Shown here one piece after another: positions 1 to 10,270 of a stretch of DNA of 64,000 nt (its first letter is position 1; each line of letters opens with the position of its first letter). A program made the translations under genes and the position numbers. The notes under the pieces are model-generated. The model had not been told where the DNA came from. It made no database searches and saw only the letters and a list, made by a program, of their open reading frames with translations. The stretch covers positions 87,669,484-87,733,483 of the forward strand of contig CM066313.1 of the NCBI GenBank assembly GCA_033807775.1, read 5' to 3'. The stretch is from Saussurea involucrata (taxonomy: Eukaryota; Streptophyta; Magnoliopsida; Asterales; Asteraceae).

Positions 1-865
1 TTATTATGAGACTAAGGTTTACTTGGTATATCTCTATCCTTTCTTACCTTAGACATGTAATTCCTAATTCTAGATCTCAATTAATTCTCCCGAACATAAT
101 TGAAAACAATAAAACAATTGTAAGTTAGCTACGCTCACAAAAGCATTAAGAACAGAATCACATGCATTCATTAAATCAGAAAACTGATAAAAATCATTCG
201 TCATCCATCTATATGTTCAATCCTAATTCAATCCAACCCCCAACATCTTAAAGTTAGTTCATGATGTTGGGGGATTCAAACACGAAAGGAAGAGAAACGA
301 AAATGTAAGCAAACATGGTAAACGTGATCGTGGTGACTGTGTAAGATTAATTGATGAACTCCCTTTTCCCGTGATTAAATCAACTTCGCGTCTTGAACGT
401 TCCTTCGATTGATCCTCGATCTTTGCTCCAAACGGTGTCACTTGGCTCTAGAAATCGCCCCCGAACTGCTCTCAATCGTCTGCCGTAAGTTGGATACCGA
501 AAAAGTGACCTAAATCCCGAAATATAAAGCTGAAATCGACCAAACAGTGTGTTACGCGACCTTCCCCGCGACTTGCAAGTCGCGTGGGAAGTCGCGCGCT
601 ACTCAGATGCTGCTCTGGGTCGGTTCTGCTTCGCGGGTCGGGTCCTGGTTCGATCGCGGGTCTTGGGCTTGGCTTTTGGGCTCCCGTTAGGCTTCGTTTC
701 GACTCGTTTTGGGATCTTTTTAGCTTCTATTTCCGAAGAATGCCGCCTTTTAAATAACCTGCATACATCACTAGATAACCCGTGAAACACACGCCTTTTT
801 ACTTGAATACAAGCCAATCTCGTTGGTTTGAGAACCGAAAATAACGCCAAAAAGTGGCGTTATCA
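1..865 (-). repeat. 3' LTR of Athila-like copy A (partial)
   Basis: Matches both LTRs of copy B (50303-51656 and 56277-57639) and ends with the same TTATCA, giving TG...CA ends across the family. The other end lies outside the window. It contains an 18-nt palindrome at 567-584 (CGCGACTTGCAAGTCGCG), followed on the minus strand by a TATA-like stretch near 517-525. Confidence 0.85.
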
Positions 866-1568
866 ACAACCCCAAACCGAGCGTTGCTTGTCCCCAAGCA
901 AATTAGCGATAAAAACAGAATAAAAGCATATATCTGTGAAAGAATAATAACTGCACCATTCCAATCGGTACCAAGTGATGCATCGGTGATTTCCCATACC
1001 CGTGAATATCTTTCTCACTCTCGCCTCATTCTTTATTTTGTCCGATCTATGACCTTCTATTGGGAGTTGAACTCGTGACAGTTCTGATTACATTAGGATA
1101 AGACTAAGTCCAGCCATGCTAGGGAAACCATTTCGCCTCGACCCTACCTCACGGGATACTCTCTTTGCACTCGAACCTAGGTTATCGCTCGTGTTGTCAT
1201 GTTTAAGGAGGTTATGTGCAAGAATACTCAATTTATTACATGACAACTCTAAGGAAAGACACACAATTGTTCAAAAATGGATCTCAGAAAGGGATCAAGT
1301 AGCAAGACAGGGAATATCGGTAAAGGTAGGCGTAAACTGAAATCACATTTTCCAAAAGATTATCCAGGTCTTTATACGGGTTGGAACGGGGCTAAGGTTA
1401 AGGTTAAGAAACGAAGGGTATAAAGAATCAAAAATCCTCGGTGTGTCAATCATTGGCAATTCCGAACTTCTCGTTGCTTCATATTTGCTCACTTTGTCCT
1501 TTTTCGTCACTATTGGAGTCGCTTTGACTCACTTATTATGCAGCTCTACTAGAGACTTTCTAACTAAT

Positions 1569-1607
<39 letters not shown>

Positions 1608-3091
1608 TTGGAACTTTATTGGTCCTCTTTATTGATTGGGGCAACATTGACCCTCTTTTCTCTTTCTTGACTGACCTGATTTCGTTCTTTTTCTCTCTAT
1701 CTCTCTAAGTTCATTACTGCTTCCGATTGACACACTTTCGGATAGGGTTGGCTAAGGCTCATGGCTGAGGGTGTAATGATGAGTTTAGAGACGAAAAGGT
1801 GAGTGTTTGGCTGCAAAGTGGTTATGGATACACAACAGGGTGAAAGGGGACGATAGCTAAAAATGGTTTAAAATAAACACATAATGCCTGGAATCATATC
1901 TTAAGGTTCACACGATATAGTCTATTGTACCCTTACCTAATATCCCGATGTTCGTCTTTGCTACTCAATGCAATAATGTAGCGAGATCATTCTACATTCA
2001 CGACAAGGAATTCGAAAAGTGTATAAGAATTACGTGTATGAATCCCTCGAAATGAAAAACGTCTTTTAGGCTCAAAATCTCACTATCGGGTGGTCTCCAC
2101 TAATGTCCCTAGTCATGTCTTTTCCCGGTCCTTCCCTAACGGTCACGTTACTATCACAAGATTCTTCCCTCAATGGTCGGTCTCGATCATTCAAAATAAA
2201 AAAAATTTAGCTATGTGATCTAGATACTCAGAAGTGTAGGAAATCTACGTGCATCAGTTTGGGCCCGATTGGGCAACCCCAAACCTTACCCACACATTGT
2301 CCCCAATGTGCAAGCAAAGTCGTAGGTGATGCGACTCAATCATTGTGCAGTTATTTACAGGTATAAAAATGACGGGTACAACATTAACATAGCATAGCAA
2401 AAAGAAAAACCCAAAATTTCTAAACTGGGCCCCCCAAACCTAGGCCGTGGCCTAGGTTTGCCAATTAAAAGCCAACCCCAAACCTCGGTAAAACCAAGGT
2501 TTGCACAGGGTCAAACGTGAGTGTGTAGGTGTGAAAGATGAGGCACCCCAAACCTAAGTGAAACTTAGGTTTGTTGCATCTCGTGCAATTAAAATAGAAC
2601 AACAAATCAAACACCACTCTTTTAGCAGAAAGATTAGAACATACCTGTTTTGCCCGGCCGGAGTATTCTTGACAGTTGAGCATCAATCGGAGGCGCTAGG
2701 GAGAACACGCAAAACAAGGGAAAGACACAAAACAAAAACAGGAAACACACAACGCAAGAAAGGAAACAAAAACTGCAAGAAAAATTGAAACACGAGACAA
2801 ATGGGACTCCCGCGGTTTAGCCCGCGACTTGCAAGTCGCGTGGAAAACCACGTAACCCTCTGTTTCAGAAAACCAACAGAGGGCCTCGCGACTTGCTGCG
2901 CGGTATGCAAACCGCGTGACAAGTCGCGTATGTCCCTGTTTCAGCTATTTTTGATTTTTCGATTTTTCGATTTTTATGTTTTTTTCGGAATTAAAACACA
3001 CACCAGATAAAAATAAGAAAAGGAAACTAACCTTGGTGGGTTGCCTCCCACCCAGCGCCTTATTTAAAGTCGTGGCAAGACTGTGCGGTTC
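866..3091 (-). other. 3' non-coding region of copy A with hairpin series
   Basis: About 2.2 kb between the protease end and the 3' LTR with no retroviral domain in any frame. It holds inverted repeats at 884-901, 2293-2310, 2436-2459, 2480-2502 and 2550-2572, each linked to a CCCCAAACC motif on the plus strand, and GC-rich palindromes at 2823-2840 and 2899-2916. A TA microsatellite plus T-run lies at about 1571-1609. Copy B has the counterpart at 51657-53901. Confidence 0.7.
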
Positions 3092-5387
3092 TCAACTTGG
3101 CTCAGTATCCGCGGGGTCAAATCGCCCACACTTGCGATTCTTCGCGGCTTCTTTCATCTTCGGTCCTCCATGACCAGCTCCAGCTTCTCCTTCACTTCGA
3201 TCTCTCGCCTTCTCAAACATCTTGAAGATTACTCTCTCGCCGCCTACCCGGAAAGTTATCTCACCTTCTTCCATATCGATCAATGCTCGACTCGTAGCCA
3301 GGAAGGATCTCCCCAGAATTAACGGGACCTCCTCGTCTTCGTCTATATCTATGACTACGAAGTCGACGGGAAAATAGAACTTACCTACGTTGATGAGCAC
3401 GTCCTCGACTACTCTATACGGATATCAGATTGATCTATCCGCGAGCTTCAGAGTCATGTATGTCGGGCTTACCTCACCCAGGCCAAGTTTCTTGAAAATA
3501 GAAAGAGGCATCAGATTAATACTAGCCCCTAAATCACATAAAACCTTATTAAAATTAAAACTGCCAATTTGAATAGGGATTGAGAAACTCCCTGGATCTT
3601 TGAGCTTTTGGGGCAGTTTATTTTGGAAAATCGCGCTGCACTCTTCAGTGAGTGCAACGGTGGCCTGGTGATCAAGTGCCCTCTTTTTGGAGAGGATCTC
3701 TTTCATGAATTTCATGTAAGAGGGCATTTGGGTGAGAGCATCTGCAAAAGGAATATTAATCGTTAGCTTTCTAAAGACCTCAATAAATTTGGAGAAATTA
3801 ACCTGATTCTTATTTGCTTGCAGCCTGCTCGGGTAAGGCACTTTCGGTACTGCTGGCTTGACCGGTGGTGTTACTTCTTTCTTCCTCTCTTCACTCTTCT
3901 CGCTTCCTTCATCTTTACTCTCTTTATCAACTTATAACTCACCCACATCTACCGTCTCGGACTCTTCCTCGGCTCTCTTTGGGGAGGACTCGCTTACCGG
4001 GTTTCCAATCAACTCTTTCTCACTTCGCAAATGAATGGCATTGCAATGTTCTTGATTTCTCTTTTCAGCCATACTCGGGAAAGTACCAGCAGGTCGAGTA
4101 TGTAGGGCTTCAGAAATCTGCCCCACTTGCCTCTCGAGAATCTTTATTGCCGCGGTATTTTGATCAATTGCGGCTTTCACCGTATTCACCGTGCTCGCTA
4201 GCTCTCCGACAGTGCTGTCCATTTTTTGACATGAACTTCATCATCATGTCTTCGAGGCCCGGCTTCTTCTCCCCGGATGGTCCTTCGTTTCTTTGCTGAA
4301 AACCTGGAGGACGATAAGCACTATTAGTATGAGACATGTTAGAAGAGTTAGGGAAATTACCTGATTGTGGTTGACCCGGCTGATTCCATGAAAGATTGGG
4401 ATGCTTTTTCCACCCCTCGTTGTAAGTGTTCGAGAAAGGATCGTTTCTCGGTTGGTTCCGGTTTGCCACAAAATGGACTTGATCAGGTTCTTGAATACTG
4501 CTTGCTTGCAAATGACTCGTAATTGCTGCTAATTGGGTTTTAATCTCCTTAAGCTCATCCGATTCCCGAACACTCGCCACTCGTGCAATGGATGATCGTG
4601 GAGTGGAGTAGCTGTGTTCGGAAAGATTCTCAATCAGCTCGACTGCTTCTTCATAGGTTTTGTTCATGAGAGCTCCCCCCGCTGCAGCCGTAATATCGTT
4701 CTTGAATTGTGGGTGGAGGCCTCCAAAGAACATTTGGATTATGACCCACCCATGAAGACCGTGATGTGGACACTTCTTCAACATGTCCTTATACCTCTCC
4801 CACGCCTCGTATAGCGTCTCTTGGTCCCATTGCGCGAAGTGCGTAATGTCGGCCATTAACTGCGCGGTTCTTCCTGGTGGGAAGAATTTCTGGAGGAACG
4901 CTGCCTTCAGTTGTGCCCAAGTGGTGATAAGATCGGATGGAAGGCCTTCGATCCATATTTCAGCTCGACCTTTTAATGAAAAACTTAACAGCCTCAGTTT
5001 GATTGCGTTCTCCTCCATCCCGTTTATCTTGAAGGTGCTACAAATGCGTTCAAAGGCTCGTAGATGCGCATGGGGGTCTTCGGTTGGTGCTCCCTCGAAC
5101 TGATTTTGTTGCACCATTACGATGGTGCTCGACTTTATTTCAAAGTAGTTAGCCGCAGTGGTAGGCGGCTGAATACCTATGCGGGCCGCTGCCACATTCG
5201 GGTCGGCAAACGACCGCATAGGCACCCTTTCTGGAGGTGGTGGTGGATTGTTGCGAAGTGGAGGTGGTCTCTCGTCACCCATCTTTAATTGTTTTCTAGC
5301 TTTCGATTCTTGGCGTAGGCGACGAGCAGTTCTTTCAATTTCCGGATCAAAGTCTTCAACCTCTTTCCCTCGAGTCGTCCTTGGCAT
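3092..5387 (-). pseudogene. Athila-like gag-protease (disrupted)
   Basis: Gag starts at Met 5387 (MPRTTRGKE). A retrotransposon gag domain follows (around LKGRAEIWIEGLP, ITTWAQLK, FAQWDQETLYEAWERYK), then a Gln/Pro/Asn-rich part, then a retropepsin with CDLGASINLMPLS (Asp-Leu-Gly-Ala in place of Asp-Thr-Gly) and a downstream LILGRSFLATSRA motif. The frame is broken at about 4225 by an extra T in a T-run, by a TAA near 3932 and by a stop near 3424. Compared with copy B, the rest aligns closely. The product would have been a Gag precursor with protease for particle assembly; here it is not translatable as one protein. No zinc knuckle is visible. Confidence 0.85.
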
Positions 5388-5518
5388 AAACCAAGTGGTA
5401 CCTGAAAAGAAAGAAAATAAAGTCAATAATCCAAAACTGAAAGTGGTGGAAAATACAAGAAAAGAAAATGCCCAATCTAATAGCTCCTATAGATGGTAGT
5501 GCTATTAATTACAACTAG

Positions 5519-5537
5519 TTCCCCGGAAATGGCGCCA
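5519..5537 (-). other. Primer-binding site, tRNA-Asp type, degenerate
   Basis: The plus strand reads ccccggaaatggcgcca, the 3' end of plant tRNA-Asp with two mismatches, six bases inside the 5' LTR edge. Copy B has the perfect version at 56252-56270. Confidence 0.75.
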
Positions 5538-5543
5538 AAAACT

Positions 5544-5835
5544 TGACACGGGGTTTTGACACCCCGAGATCTAACCGCAAGTGTACGGGTCGAAGTCAAG
5601 TAATAGTACTTTAGAAGTACGAGTATCGAATCACGGGGAACTAGGAATTAAATATCACAATTACTATAATTGCTATTAACTGGACTGTCGAAATTGGAGG
5701 ATTGGTTTTATAACTAATTAATTGCAGAAATTAAAATCAAACAAACACAAGACAACTAGTAAGCAGCTTTGGAATTCAGATGGAGAACACAGTTGAGGGT
5801 TGGACATCCTTAGGTTTTCACATATGAACATCAGA
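5544..5835 (-). repeat. 5' LTR of copy A, truncated
   Basis: Begins TGACACGGGG and follows the copy B LTR sequence for about 292 bases up to GAACATCAGA. The remaining ~1.07 kb is missing and replaced by Tekay integrase sequence. The breakpoint carries a 36-base filler (5836-5871) copied from nearby. Confidence 0.8.
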
Positions 5836-5871
5836 CCGGGAGGTAAAACGGGTATCCCTGTCGGAGACAAT
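5836..5871. repeat. 36-bp filler duplication at the rearrangement breakpoint
   Basis: An identical 36-base segment occurs at 5836-5871 and 5934-5969. The second is in its natural place in the integrase reading frame ([12 protein letters not shown] on the minus strand). The first sits exactly between the truncated Athila-like LTR and the truncated integrase. This is the pattern expected of templated insertion during end-joining repair. Confidence 0.8.
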
Positions 5872-8416
5872 GGATGAAAAGCCGTGCTAAAAGGTAGCCG
5901 CGTACCCATCTCTGCCTGAAACTTCTCCCAAAACCGGGAGGTAAAACGGGTATCCCTGTCGGAGACAATCGAAACTGGCACCCCGTGCCTGGCTACAATC
6001 TCTCGCATGAAAATCTCTGCAAGCTTCTCTGCCGAGGAACTCTCCCCGATGGCCAAAAAGTGAGCACTCTTGGTCAGACGGTCGACGATCACCCAAATAG
6101 CATCGTTCCCACATGGAGTCTTTGGGAGTTTCGTTATGAGATCCATAGTGATATGCTCCCATTTCCATACCGGAATCTCCAACGGCTGCAACTTTCCATG
6201 CGGTCGTTGATGTTCCGCCTTGACCTTCCGACAGGTCAAGCATACCTCCACACATTTGGCGACATCCCGCTTCATGCCGGGCCACCAATAATCCTCCCTC
6301 AAGTCTCGGTACATCTTTGTAGCTCCCGGATGGATCGAAAACTTGGACTTGTGTGCCTCGTCTAACAGTATCTGCCGGTTCCCACCAGTGAGCGGAACCC
6401 AAACTCTACCGTACCGAGTCAACAATCCTCGACTATCACGGACAAAATTCGGGATTTCTCCCGAAACCCTCTCACGTTTTGAATTTCCCTCCAAAACAGC
6501 CACCTCCTGAGCGCTACCTATCGACTCCAAAAGAGGTGTAACCACTGTCAATCGCTGACACAAACCCCTCAGTGGTTCACCAACCGGATGTCGACTAAGT
6601 GCGTCCGCGACCACATTTGCTTTACCCGGGTGGTAAAGTATCTCGCAATCATAATCTTTGACCACATCGAGCCACCTTCTTTGACGCATATTAAGATTCT
6701 GCTGATCCATCAGGTACTTGAGGCTCTTATGGTCGGTGTAGATCGTACACTTGACGCCATATAGATAATGCCTCCAAATTTTGAGGGCAAACACCACTGC
6801 TCCCAACTCTAGGTCATGAGTTGGGTAGTTCGCCTCATGAGGCTTTAGCTGCCTCGAAGCGTAAGCTATCACATTGCCGCGTTGCATAAGCACGACACCC
6901 AAACCCTGATGTGAAGCGTCACAGTACATCACCAAGTCCTCCATGCCCTCGGGCAAGGTTAACACCGGGGCCTCGCATAACCGTCTGCGTAGCTCCTCGA
7001 AGGCCCTCTGCTGCTCCTCACCCCAGCTGAAAGCCGCAGATTTCTTTGTCAATCGGGTCATAGGCAACGCAATCTTGGAGAAAACTTAGATAAATCTCCG
7101 ATAGTACCCTGCTAACCCTAGAAAACTTCGTACCTCGGTGGGAGTTTTCGGCACTTCCCACCGCATCACTGCTGAAATCTTGGCCGGATCGACCATAATA
7201 CCATTCTGATTCACGACATGTCCTAGGAATTGGACCTCTCGTAACCAGAATTCGCACTTGGAGAACTTAGCGTAAAGCTTCTCCCGCCTCAAAACATCCA
7301 AAACCTCTCGCAAATGCATCTCGTGCTCTTCCTTTGACTTCGAATATACGAGGATATCTTCGATGAACACAATCACCGATCGGTCCAACATCGGGCTACA
7401 TACCCGGTTCATGAGGTCCATGAACGCTGCTGGTGCATTGGTGAGTCCAAAAGGCATCACCACAAACTCATAATGACCATAACGCGTGCGAAAGGCCGTA
7501 TTCTCCGTATCCTCACTCTTTACCCGCATCTGATGGTAACCCGACCTCAAGTCAATCTCAGAGAACCACGAGGCTCCCTGAAGCTGGACGAACATATCGT
7601 CAATCCTTGGCAGAGGATAACGATTCTTCACCGTAAGCTTATTCAGCTATCGGTAGTTTATACACATCCGTTGAGACCCGTCCTTCTTTTTCACAAATAA
7701 AATAGGGGCTCCCCACGGTGAACAACTCGGTTTAATGAACTCCTTTTTGAGAAGTTCTTGCAACTGAGCGTACAGCTCTTTCATTTCCGGTGGAGCCAGG
7801 CGGTAGGGTGCTTTGGCTACCGGAGCAGAACCCGGAATTAGATCAATCCGAAACTCTACCTGTCGCTCGGGAGGTATCCCCGGTAATTCGTCGGGAAACA
7901 CGTCAGCAAACTCCCTCACGACTGGCACATCCTCGACAGTCTCCTTCACTCCATCATCACGCGTGTCTAACACGTACGCCAAGTATCCCTGCCCACTATG
8001 CTGAAGGTATCTCCGAGCCCTCGCAGCTGAACATATCACCGAAGTCCGTCTAGGCGAGTCTCTTTGGACCAACAGTTCTCCCCCGCTTGGCGTTCGAACT
8101 CGCACTTGTTTGTGACGACAAACAATCTTCGCATCAAACGTATCCATCCAATCCATGCCCACAATCACACAAAGTTCACGCATCGCAATTGGAATCAAGT
8201 CGATGGGAAATCCCACACCCGAGATTTCCAATGTACATCCCCGATACACATCCGTGACCGTCAAGGTCCTATCATCAGCCACCTCAACTACAAGAGGACA
8301 CGCTAACGGTCCTACAACTCGGCCCAAACTCTCGCTAAAAGTGCGAGACACAAACGAATGAGTAGCCCCGCTATCAAACATTACCACCGCAGGCACCGAG
8401 TTAACTAGGAACGTTC
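5872..8416 (-). pseudogene. Tekay-like pol: protease, RT, RNase H, partial integrase
   Basis: In one frame from 8416 downward: retropepsin (FDSGATHSFVS), reverse transcriptase ([35 protein letters not shown]), RNase H ([13 protein letters not shown]) and integrase (HHCC-like CEVCLTCRK, then MDLITKLP and SDRDTRF carrying the first two catalytic Asp). Defects seen: TAG after CINYR near 7645, TAA after YYRRFI near 7086, an RT active-site box FIEDI where FIDDI is usual, and loss of the integrase C-terminus including the catalytic Glu. The frame before 8416 joins gag only if the 77-nt segment 8417-8493 is removed. It cannot encode an active enzyme set now. Confidence 0.85.
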
Positions 8417-8493
8417 CTAACATACAATTTAACAACATATAAATACATATGGCATAGAAAGGAAAGACAAAAAGAGAGAGTGATGAAATGTAC
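8417..8493 (-). other. Candidate spliceosomal intron between gag and protease
   Basis: On the minus strand the segment starts ACAG|GTACATTT and ends TGTATGTTAG|GAACG. It is 77 nt, T-rich and AT-rich like short plant introns. Reading through it, gag adds about 19 residues and stops. Removing it joins VVTG to TFLVNSVPAVV in frame and continues into the protease, the usual gag/protease sequence of this lineage as I know it. Splicing could therefore set the ratio of Gag to Gag-Pol. This is inferred from sequence only. Confidence 0.55.
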
Positions 8494-9637
8494 CTGTCAC
8501 CACTTTAGGCGTCGCATGCGCCTCGTCCACCTTTAGCTGGTGAACTCTACCTCGAGCTGCCTCCGTCCCCGGCTGGCCCACTCGACCGTCAGTAATGCGC
8601 AGTGGGGCATTCGCAGGAGCCCTCTGTTCCCCACTCCCATCAGCTGCTCTAGTGTTCGGACAGTTGGCCTTCACGTGGCCTGTCTGCTTACAGTTAAAGC
8701 AGACCATCAATGGCGTTTTACAATCCTGGCTGAAATGACCGGACTGCCCACACTTGAAACATCCATCAGTCCTCTTCCCACTAGTATCCCTGGGCTTAAA
8801 CCCACCGCTCCTAGAACTCGTACGTGAATCCGGGAACCTCGACTTCTTCGGTACCGCAGAGATTGGCATCACCGCCTGTGCCGCCTTTCTCTTCTTCGCC
8901 TGAGTCTCCAACTCCAGTTCCCGTCTCCGGGCAGCCTCCATCAATGCAGTAAGGGAAACATACTGCGTCGTGCTCACGAACTCCCTAATCTCGGTACGCA
9001 ACATGTCCTTGTACCGAGACATCTTCATGTCCTCCGAAGCAGCATACTGAGGACAGAACAGCGCCATCTCTGTGAACTTCCGGTTCATCTCCTTCACAGT
9101 CTCGGTCGTCTGGGTGAGTTCTAGAAACTCCTTTGTGATCCGCTCCATCTCTACCGGAGGTATGTACTCTGCGCGAAATCAAGTGATGAACTCCTCCCAG
9201 GTCAAGGTAGTGCGCTCGGCAAGCGTCAACGCCGTAGCACACCAATCCTTCGCTCCGTCACGAAGTAAGTTTACCGCGAAGCGAACCTTCAGGTTGTCGG
9301 GGCAGCCACTAGTCAAGAATGCACACTTCATGTCTGATATCCATCGCATGCTGATGATCGGATTCGGGTCTCCCTTGAACTCGGGTGGAGAACAGGCAGA
9401 GAGATCCCGATACTGAAACTCTCGAGTACGCGGCTGTCCACCTGCCGGCGGTGGGATCGCTGCAATACGCTCCTCCATCAGAACTACCACCTCGTCACGG
9501 ATGGCAGTGATAATCTCGAGAATCGCCTCCCCGATCGCATATGCTACCTCGGCATCAATCATCTCTCGGATTTGTTCCTCAGTGATCCCCGCCTCAGCCC
9601 GCGGCTCAGCCGTGTTGTTTCTTCTTGTGATGGCCAT
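8494..9637 (-). pseudogene. Tekay-like gag with two zinc knuckles
   Basis: Starts at Met 9637 (MAITRRNNTAEP). An N-terminal acidic helix-rich part leads into the gag core (PPEFKGDPNP, WISDMKCAFLTSGCP, RDGAKDWC), then a Lys/Arg-rich linker and two CCHC knuckles (CFKCGQSGHFSQDC and CFNCKQTGHVKANC). One TGA at about 9176-9178 interrupts the core after TWEEFIT, where family members usually have Arg, consistent with a CGA to TGA change. The gene would make the nucleocapsid and capsid protein. Apart from this stop and the intron-like segment that follows, the frame is open. Confidence 0.85.
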
Positions 9638-10254
9638 TCTAGGAAGTGCCCAAGTAGTGACTTGCCGACAAATACACCCATACCCATATGCCCGTACCAG
9701 CATATGCAAATGCTCTTCCTAGCTTCCTAGGAGTTTCATCTCATTCCACTACCCTTGCTAGGACGGAAACCCCACTAGTCCTGACGAGTCGTCTCGCAAA
9801 TGCACATTCGCATACCGTGAAAACCAGATAGACATTCGAATATAAGATTCTATCATACAACGGTTGGACTCAAACAAGAGCTGCGCAATAGAACTAAATC
9901 CAACATTCTAAGGCTATTCGGTTCCTACTGCATACAACCTATAGTGCATTCGTTTAACAACCTATCAAGGCTAGCATAAATTCCTATTAGCAAGCAGTAA
10001 CCATACAGTACCATGTAACCCACACAAGCAATCTAGCATGCATACCCTATGATCTAGAAAGCGATAAATACACTAAGTATTGTACCTTCTTCCTTGGCAT
10101 CAGCTGACTGTACACACTGCGCCCTCGATCACCGTTTCTCAAACGAGTTTTCCCTTTCTTTTATTTTTTTAAAAGATTTTAGGAGAAAAATAAAAATTTC
10201 ATAGTCGCAACTTGAGATCAAACACACCGAGATGTGTTTGATTCACTCAAGCGG
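9638..10254 (-). other. Untranslated leader of the Tekay-like element
   Basis: About 600 bases between primer site and gag start with no supported coding sequence. It is probably leader RNA with packaging function, by position only. Confidence 0.5.
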
Positions 10255-10267
10255 TGCTCTGATACCA
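10255..10267 (-). other. Primer-binding site, initiator tRNA-Met
   Basis: The plus strand reads tgctctgatacca, so the minus strand carries TGGTATCAGAGCA, complementary to the 3' end of initiator tRNA-Met. It lies 3 bases from the LTR edge. Confidence 0.85.
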
Positions 10268-10270
10268 AGT

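Larger units (their letters stand above)
1..5835 (-). mobile_element. Athila-like gag-protease-only LTR element, copy A
   Basis: Ty3/Gypsy element read on the minus strand: 5' LTR at the right (5544-5835, truncated), degenerate tRNA-Asp primer site, gag-protease, about 2.2 kb non-coding, 3' LTR at the left (1-865, cut by the window edge). No reverse transcriptase, RNase H or integrase is visible after the protease. Copy B at 50303-57639 has the same layout, so the missing pol is a family trait and not a private deletion. Gag and protease residues resemble the Athila lineage. It resembles the TR-GAG class of non-autonomous elements and would need a helper to move. Confidence 0.8.

Noticed and set aside
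1116..1670. Plus-strand frames of 74-75 residues in the Athila-like 3' region
   Set aside because: Not kept in frame in copy B and without homology to env or RT.
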